In this document: positions 21,501-30,300 of the stretch, one piece after another
Layout: each line of letters starts with the position of its first letter
How positions within the stretch are numbered: position 1 is the stretch's first letter
Source of the DNA: Micropterus salmoides
Taxonomy: Eukaryota; Chordata; Actinopteri; Centrarchiformes; Centrarchidae
Reading direction: 5' to 3'
NCBI RefSeq assembly: GCF_014851395.1
Contig: NW_024041150.1
Coordinates: 7,758,208 to 7,822,207, forward strand
Length of the DNA: 64,000 nucleotides
Notes under the pieces: model-generated
The model's input: the letters and a program-made list of their open reading frames with translations, nothing else
The model's database searches: none
Told to the model about the DNA's origin: nothing
Made by a program: the position numbers and the translations under genes

Positions 21501-24500
21501 ACTACTTTCCGCTGTTCTACAAGCTGCACGCTCACTACTTTACGCTGTTCTACAAGCTGTACGCTCACTACTTTACGCTGTTCTACAAGCTGCACGCTCA
21601 CTACTTTCCGCTGTTCTACAAGCTGCACGCTCACTACTTTACACTGTTCTACAAGCTGCACGCTCACTACTTTACACTGTTCTACAAGCTGCACGCTCGC
21701 TACTTTACGCTGTTCTACAAGCTGCACGCTCGCTACTTTCCACTGTTCTACAAGCTGCACGCTCACTACTTTCCACTGTTCTACAAGCTGCACGCTCACT
21801 ACTTTACACTGTTCTACAAGCTGCACGCTCACTACTTTCCACTGTTCTACAAGCTGCACGCTCACTACTTTCCACTGTTCTACAAGCTGACACTCACTAC
21901 TTTACACTACAAGCTGCACGCTCACTACTTTACACTGTTCTACAAGCTGCACGCTCACTACTTTCCACTGTTCTACAAGCTGCACGCTCACTACTTTCCA
22001 CTGTTATACAAGCTGCACGCTCACTACTTTCCACTGTTCTACAAGCTAACACTCACTACTTTACACTACAAGCTGCACGCTCACTACTTTACACTGTTAT
22101 ACAAGCTGCACGCTCACTACTTTACACTGTCATACAAGCTAACACTCACTACTTTACACTACAAGCTGCACGCTCACTACTTTCCACTGTTCTACAAGCT
22201 GCACGCTCACTACTTTCCACTGTTCTACAAGCTGCACGCTCACTACTTTACGCTGTTCTACAAGCTGCACGCTCACTACTTTCCGCTGTTCTACAAGCTG
22301 CACGCTCACTACTTTCCGCTGTTCTACAAGCTGCACGCTCACTACTTTACGCTGTTCTACAAGCTGCACGCTCACTACTTTCCACTGTTATACAAGCTGC
22401 ACGCTCACTACTTTACGCTGTTATACAAGCTGCACGCTCACTACTTTACGCTGTTATACAAGCTGCACGCACACTACTTTACACTGTTATACAAGCTGCA
22501 CGCTCACTACTTTACACTGTTATACAAGCTGCACGCACACTACTTTACACTGTTATACAAGCTGCACGCACACTACTTTCCGCTGTTCTACAAGCTGCAC
22601 GCTCACTACTTTCCGCTGTTCTACAAGCTGCACGCTCACTACTTTCCGCTGTTCTACAAGCTGCACGCTCACTACTTTCCGCTGTTCTACAAGCTGCACG
22701 CTCACTACTTTCCACTACAAGCTGCACGCTCACTACTTTCCACTGTTCTACAAGCTGCACGCTCACTACTTTCCACTGTTCTACAAGCTGCACGCTCACT
22801 ACTTTCCACTGTTCTACAAGCTGCACGCTCACTACTTTCCACTGTTCTACAAGCTGCACGCTCACTACTTTCCACTGTTCTACAAGCTGCACGCTCACTA
22901 CTTTCCACTGTTCTACAAGCTGCACGCTCACTACTTTCCACTGTTATACAAGCTGCACGCTCACTACTTTACACTGTTCTACAAGCTGCACGCTCACTAC
23001 TTTACACTGTTCTACAAGCTGCACGCTCACTACTTTCCGCTGTTCTACAAGCTGCACGCTCACTACTTTCCGCTGTTCTACAAGCTGCACGCTCACTACT
23101 TTCCGCTGTTCTACAAGCTGCACGCTCACTACTTTCCGCTGTTCTACAAGCTGCACGCTCACTACTTTACGCTGTTATACAAGCTGCACGCTCACTACTT
23201 TACACTGTTATACAAGCTGCACGCACACTACTTTACACTGTTATACAAGCTGCACGCACACTACTTTACGCTGTTATACAAGCTGCACGCTCACTACTTT
23301 ACGCTGTTATACAAGCTGCACGCTCACTACTTTACGCTGTTATACAAGCTGCACGCTCACTACTTTCCACTGTTATACAAGCTGCACGCTCACTACTTTA
23401 CGCTGTTATACAAGCTGCACGCTCACTACTTTACGCTGTTATACAAGCTGCACGCACACTACTTTACACTGTTATACAAGCTGCACGCACACTACTTTAC
23501 ACTGTTATACAAGCTGCACGCTCACTACTTTACGCTGTTATACAAGCTGCACGCTCACTACTTTACGCTGTTATACAAGCTGCACGCTCACTACTTTACG
23601 CTGTTATACAAGCTGCACGCTCACTACTTTCCACTGTTATACAAGCTGCACGCTCACTACTTTACACTGTTATACAAGCTGCACGCTCACTACTTTACGC
23701 TGTTATACAAGCTGCACGCTCACTACTTTACATTGTAGCAAAGGGTAATTTCTTCAGTGTTGTCACATGAAAAGATAAAATCAGATATTTGCCAAATGTG
23801 AGGGGTGTGCTCACTTTCGGGAGATACTGAATTGTGCCTTTGCACCGTAACGTTGGCTAAGGGTTTGAACAGGTTCCACTGTCAGCTAAATTTGGAATGC
23901 ACATGTATTGCAGCCTCTACGGTAAATCAAAGGTCAGGGAGCAGCTGACAGGCAGGTTAAATTCTGTCTTTACAAAGTGCTGCAGTCTGGAGTCTGACCT
24001 GAAGAGAGGCTGTGAAGTCTAGACTCTACGATGTAAGTATGGAAATAAGATTAAGTGGATTTTATTCACAGGAAGAATAATTTCTGTTCATTAAAAATAA
24101 AAAAACAACACTAAGGTGTTGGGAAATTTCCTTCTTCTTTGATTTAGGGTCGGGTTGTTGGAAAAGTACGAAATAAAATTAAATGAACGTGTTGAATTTT
24201 TTGCAGTCATCATCATTTATATCTGTACAATGTGTTTATGAGATGTATCTTCATACATCTAGCCTCTTAATTCTGTTCTCAAAGTGGACCAGATTAATGC
24301 ATTTAGTGCGCCCACCTTGTTGCTTCCTGAGTCTCTCCAGTTCCTTCATCAAATATTCCTTTTTCTTCATCCGGAGCTCTCTCTCCTGCTTCAGCTTCTC
24401 TCTCTCCTCCAGAACCTGGACACAAAAACAGTCACGTTCAACTCACCTGGTGACACCTACTCTACCTGCCAGCAGCTCTTGTGTTTGCTCTGCATCTTCT

Positions 24501-27350
24501 TCTTCTTCTTCCTAAGAGGAAATCTGCCTTCCAATGTATGAACTTGGCACATAGATACTACGACAAACTGTCATTGTGCGCTAACTTGCCTAGTGTTGCT
24601 CTTGGTGGGAACTGTTGGGCTTCTGTAAATAGCATCACAGAGTACGGTCTAGACCTGCTCTTTTATGAAAAGTGCTGTGAGATAACTGTTGTTGTGATTT
24701 GGCGCTATATAAATAAAACTGAATTGAAATTGAATTAAAAATTCATAACCTCAACCTCCACCCTGAGTCACAGTTCTGCTCGAAGTTTCTACCTGTGGAA
24801 GGGAGATTTCGGTCTGGACCTGCTCGGTACCGCTGCTGTGTACATTAAATTAAATTGGCTGCCGACTCAGACAGCTCCAGTAATGCTTGTTCAGATATTC
24901 CTGACCTTTTGTTTCTGGCTCTCGTTGTTCTGCTCCTCGGACACTCTCCTGTCGTGGCTGCTGACTTTTCCCTTCTCGCCGTCCTGAACAGAACTCCTTG
25001 GACCTGAGGACACAACAGACACCAGGAGTTAAACGGCTGCTCTGAAGACGTCGACACAGGCAGCAGGAATCATCTGGGGGAAACGTTCCTTTAATCATCA
25101 GTCATACTGACCTTTGGCCCCCAGCTCAAGGGCCGGTTTGGTGTAGGGCTGTTTGTAGGGCAGACTGGGGGGGAAGTCTTCAGGGCTGGTCGGGGGGGGC
25201 AAGGATATATTGGGGGGCGGGTACATGGGCGGCCACTGCTGGTGCATGTAGGGAAGGTAGTTTCCATACTGGCCGTAACCCGGCGGGGGGAAGTTGGGGG
25301 GCATAATGCCGTGTACCTGTGAGGGGGGGTAGGTGGGTATGGGCACCCCAGGGTGGGGTGGGTGGGTGTTGGGGTCGGGGGTTTGTAGCAGCGGCTCTTT
25401 GTGCGGAGGCGGAGCTGCGTCACTCCGCTCGGGCTTCATCTCTTTGACGTCTCTGGCTTTGTGCAATTTGGGCAGCGCCAAGCTCTTCCTGCGGTCGTCG
25501 TCGCTGCTCCAGCTGCCCCCCCTCTCACGGCTACAACTCCTGCTGCTGCTGCTGGAGCTGCCGCTGGGGCTCCGCCTCCTACGGCCCCGACTGCGGCGGC
25601 TGCCGTCAGAGCTGCCGGAGGAGTACCGTCTGCGGGTGGGGGTCTTCGGAGGCGGCTTGCTCCCGTGGAGCCGCTCTTTGGTCCTGGCGGCCATCTTGCT
25701 GATCTCGCCCACACCCAGGTCCAGGCCGATGGTCTTCAGCAGGTCCTGGATCTTCTCGTACTCCTCCAGAGCCTGTCGCTCGCCCTCCTCAAGTGGCTCC
25801 GTCCCCGGTGGGTAAGCAGGGTTCGGCACCTGGACCCTGATGTTCTGGTCAGGGCTGATGGTGGGTTGGCTTGCGTACCTCATGTCCCCCTCCCCCAAGG
25901 TGGGAGGGCCTGAAGGTGAGGCGAGGCCCCTGGCGGGAGGCCATACGTCTGACCAATGATGGCTTTCGGCGGCGGGTAGTCTCCGTACAGCGCCTCCTCC
26001 GTCAGGTCTCCGTACAGATCCAACCCGTGGTGTTGGACCAGCTCGGGGGCTGGTGCAGGTTTGGGCTCCTCCGAGTCTCCGTACAGGAACTTCTCCTCGT
26101 CATCAATATCATCCGCCGTCTTCTCCTGAGCCATGGCCCCTGCCGGGCCCCCCAGCAGATTGAGGATCTCTTTGATCTCGGCGTCGAGGCCGGCGCGCTG
26201 AGCCATCTGCGGGTCGGACCGCAGCTCGGACAGCATGTGGGCCACCATGTGAGGCTCCATGCCCTTAACAGCCTGCAGCAGCTGGTCGGCCACCCGGGAG
26301 ATGTGGGTCCCCTCCGGACCCCTGGGGGACTCTGTACTCTGAAACACAGAGACAGAGCAGAGTGACACTCCGGTGCTTTAATGATCTGAACCTTCTCTTT
26401 AAATGAACCCTCGTGGTCCTTCTTTAAACATTTTATTATCGTTATTGATCCAGTTACAAGATTTCAAGAATGACGTACCCTGAGAGTTGGCGAGTCCTCG
26501 GAGTCGTTGCGTCTCTTCAGGATGGACTTGGTCGGCAGGCTCAGCATCTCCTCCAGCTCCTTCCGGCGCCGGGCCGTGTCCAGCTCCCTGAACTCCCTCT
26601 TGGACTCCCTGTCGCTGTCGGAGCTGCAGCTGCTGGAGCTCGAGCTGCTGCTGCTGGCGCTGCGACTCCTCTGCCGGCTCTTATTGCGGACGTGGCTCGC
26701 CGCTTTGCTGCCGCTTCGTCCTCGGCTCCGCCCTCTGGACCTGGACCTGCTACGCGGACGACTCTTGCTCCGGCCCCGGCTCCTGGCCCGGCTCCGGTCC
26801 GGACTGCGGCTCTTGCTCCTGCCCCGACTCTTGCTTCTTCCCCGGCTCTTGGCCCGGCTCCGGTCCGGACTGCGGCTCTTGCTCCGGCCCCGACTCTTGG
26901 CACGGCTCCGGTCCGGACTGCGGCTCTTGCTCCGGCCCCTGGCTCGGCTCCGGTCCGGGCTGCGGCTCGGGCTCCGGGGCCGGCTCTTGCTCCTCACCTG
27001 ACTCTTGCTCCGTCCCAGGCTCTTCGCCCGGCTCCGGTCCGGACTCCGGCTGCGAGGTCGGCTCCGGCCCCGCTCGTGCTCGGGTCGAGGAGGGTAGTCT
27101 CTGTAGGAAAACACCGGCTTTAAGTGGACTGAATTTAACAACCAAAGATGCCCTGGGTTTGGCCTCTCAGGCTACACACAGACAGAGTTATACCTGCAGA
27201 CACTACCCAGGGCCATAGAAAATAACTACATTTATCAAGTTAAAATAAAACATTTAATCGATATTCGATTCAATTTCACTTTTCTCCTAAAGTGAACATT
27301 TTATTATTTTTTAAATATTAGATAAAATGTATATAATTAGTAAAGATACA

Positions 27351-27392
<42 letters not shown>

Positions 27393-30300
27393 CTCATTAT
27401 GTAGATGTATTATGTTATTTTTACCACTACCACTTTAGAATTAAATATTAGAGGCCTGACGTCTGTCCTCTCACCTGTATGTTTCGCCACTCTTTAGATT
27501 AATTTTACACCAAAGTTTAGAAGTTAAACCGTTTACATGTAAAATTATGATTTTGGTGCTTGAAGTATTAAATATATTAAATTTATCTTGTAAAATTATA
27601 AATTTTATCGCAAATTTATTCTCAAAATATTGCAACTTTATCTTTTTCAAGATAGACTTTAACATTAAGATAATTTTACTTCAGTTTGACTCCCCCTCAG
27701 ATAAAGCAACTTTTTTCCTGTTTTTCTTTTAAACAGCACCAATATTCATAATCTACCAACAAAATAAAAGCACAAAATGCCTTTTCAACGTTGAGGATAT
27801 GTCATAAATCAGCAGCGACGTTTATATTATAGAGCTGCAACGATTAATCCATCGGAAGAAAATTTATCAACTTTTGTGATAATCCATTAATGATGTCATT
27901 TCTTCTGCTGGTTTCATTTTCCTTAAATGTGAAGAACTGCTGCTGTTCTTTGTCATTTACAGAAAGAAAAAAAAGGAAAAAAAAAGACTTGGGTTTTTAA
28001 GATGTTATTTTGGGAAAATTGTGATGAGCATTTCAGTATTTCTTGCCATTTTATAAACTAAACAATTAATTCATCGTGAAAACAGTTGGTCGCTGAGTTG
28101 ATAATGAAAATAATCGTCAGTTGCAGCTCTAGCGTATAAACACCCCCGTATTCTTCTTCTTCTTCTTCTTCTTCTTCTTCTTCAGGCACTGCGCTTCCGT
28201 TTAAATAAACATTTTGCCACGTTTGTTGTCAGGTGTTGACATCTACAAACATAATAACCCAAATATATTCGTTTGGTTCATACCTGTCATGATGACGTGA
28301 GGGGGCGGGGCCAGATGGTCCGGTCAGCTCGTTGCCGACGGTGATGACCAGGTTGTGGTCGAGGGGAACAGGTCCACGCGGTGACGGAGACCTCTGTAAC
28401 AAAACGCATTCTTTAGTGTCAAAACCTCCAGCTCTGAGAAGTGAAGCCTTCAACATGCGCTCTCTCCAGCAGCCAGCAGGGGGCGCCTTAAACCTGCGTC
28501 CTCTCTAACAGCCAGCAGGGGGCGCCTTAAACCTGCTCTCTCTCCAGCAGCCAGCAGGGGGCAACCTAAACCTGCGTCCTCTCTAGCAGCCAGCAGGGGG
28601 CGCCTTAAACCTGCGTCCTCTCTAGCAGCCAGCAGGGGGCGCCTTAAACCTGCGTCCTCTCTAGCAGCCAGCAGGGGGCGCCTTAAACCTGCGTCCTCTC
28701 TAGCAGCCAGCAGGGGGCGACTTAAACCTGCGTCCTCTCTAGCAGCCAGCAGGGGGCGACTTAAACCTGCGTCCTCTCTAGCAGCCAGCAGGGGGCGACT
28801 TAAACCTGCGTCCTCTCTAGCAGCCAGCAGGGGGCGACTTAAACCTGCGTCCTCTCCAGCAGCCAGCAGGGGGCGCCTTAAACCTGCGTCCTCTCCAGCA
28901 GCCAGCAGGGGGCGCCTTAAACCTGCGTCCTCTCCAGCAGCCAGCAGGGGGCGCCTTAAACCTGCGTCCTCTCCAGCAGCCAGCAGGGGGCGACTTAAAC
29001 CTGCGTCCTCTCCAGCAGCCAGCAGGGGGCGACTTAAACCTGCGTCCTCTCCAGCAGCCAGCAGGGGCCGCCTTAAACCTGCGTCCTCTCCAGCAGCCAG
29101 CAGGGGCCGCCTTAAACCTGCGTCCTCTCCAGCAGCCAGCAGGGGCCGCCTTAAACCTGCGTCCTCTCCAGCAGCCAGCAGGGGCCGCCTTAAACCTGCG
29201 TCCTCTCCAGCAGCCAGCAGGGGCCGCCTTAAACCTGCGTCCTCTCCAGCAGCCAGCAGGGGCCGCCTTAAACCTGCGTCCTCTCCAGCAGCCAGCAGGG
29301 GCCGCCTTAAACCTGCGTCCTCTCCAGCAGCCAGCAGGGGGCGCCTTAAACCTGCGTCCTCTCCAGCAGCCAGCAGGGGCCGCCTTAAACCTGCGTCCTC
29401 TATAGCAGCCAGCAGGGGCCGCCTTAAACCTGCGTCCTCTATAGCAGCCAGCAGGGGCCGCCTTAAACCTGCGTCCTCTATAGCAGCCAGCAGGGGGCAA
29501 CTTAAACCTGCGTCCTCTCCAGCAGCCAGCAGGGGGCGCCTTAAACCTGCGTCCTCTCCAACAGCCAGCAGGGGGCGCCTTAAACCTGCTCTCTCTCCAG
29601 CAGCCAGCAGGGGGCGCCTTAAACCTGCATCCTCTCTAGCAGCCAGCAGGGGGCGCCTTAAACCTGCATCCTCTCTAGCAGCCAGCAGGGGCGACTTAAA
29701 CCTGCATCCTCTCTAGCAGCCAGCAGGGGGCGACTTAAACCTGCATCCTCTCTAGCAGCCAGCAGGGGGCGACTTAAACCTGCATCCTCTCTAGCAGCCA
29801 GCAGGGGGCGACTTAAACCTGCATCCTCTCTAGCAGCCAGCAGGGGGCGACTTAAACCTGCATCCTCTCTAGCAGCCAGCAGGGGGCGACTTAAACCTGC
29901 GTCCTCTCTAGCAGCCAGCAGGGGGCGACTTAAACCTGCGTCCTCTCCAGCAGCCAGCAGGGGGCGCCTTAAACCTGCGTCCTCTCCAGCAGCCAGCAGG
30001 GGGCGACTTAAACCTGCGTCCTCTCCAGCAGCCAGCAGGGGGCGACTTAAACCTGCGTCCTCTCTAGCAGCCAGCAGGGGCCGCCTTAAACCTGCGTCCT
30101 CTCCAGCAGCCAGCAGGGGCCGCCTTAAACCTGCGTCCTCTCCAGCAGCCAGCAGGGGGCGCCTTAAACCTGCGTCCTCTATAGCAGCCAGCAGGGGGCG
30201 CCTTAAACCTGCGTCCTCTCCAGCAGCCAGCAGGGGGCGACTTAAACCTGCGTCCTCTCCAGCAGCCAGCAGGGGCCGCCTTAAACCTGCGTCCTCTCTA

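Noticed and set aside
21416..23770. 784-codon plus-strand open frame
   Set aside because: It is wholly made of the 33-bp minisatellite, whose length is a multiple of 3. It lies in a znf318 intron on the other strand and has no unique coding flank.
25885..25945. A tiny intron in znf318 exon 4 instead of a frameshift
   Set aside because: The possible GT...AG pairs (37 or 51 bases) do not restore the reading frame and are shorter than functional vertebrate introns.
28817..29500. 227-codon minus-strand open frame of a 13-residue repeat
   Set aside because: An artefact of the 39-bp tandem array (39 is a multiple of 3). It is not bounded by splice sites consistent with znf318.
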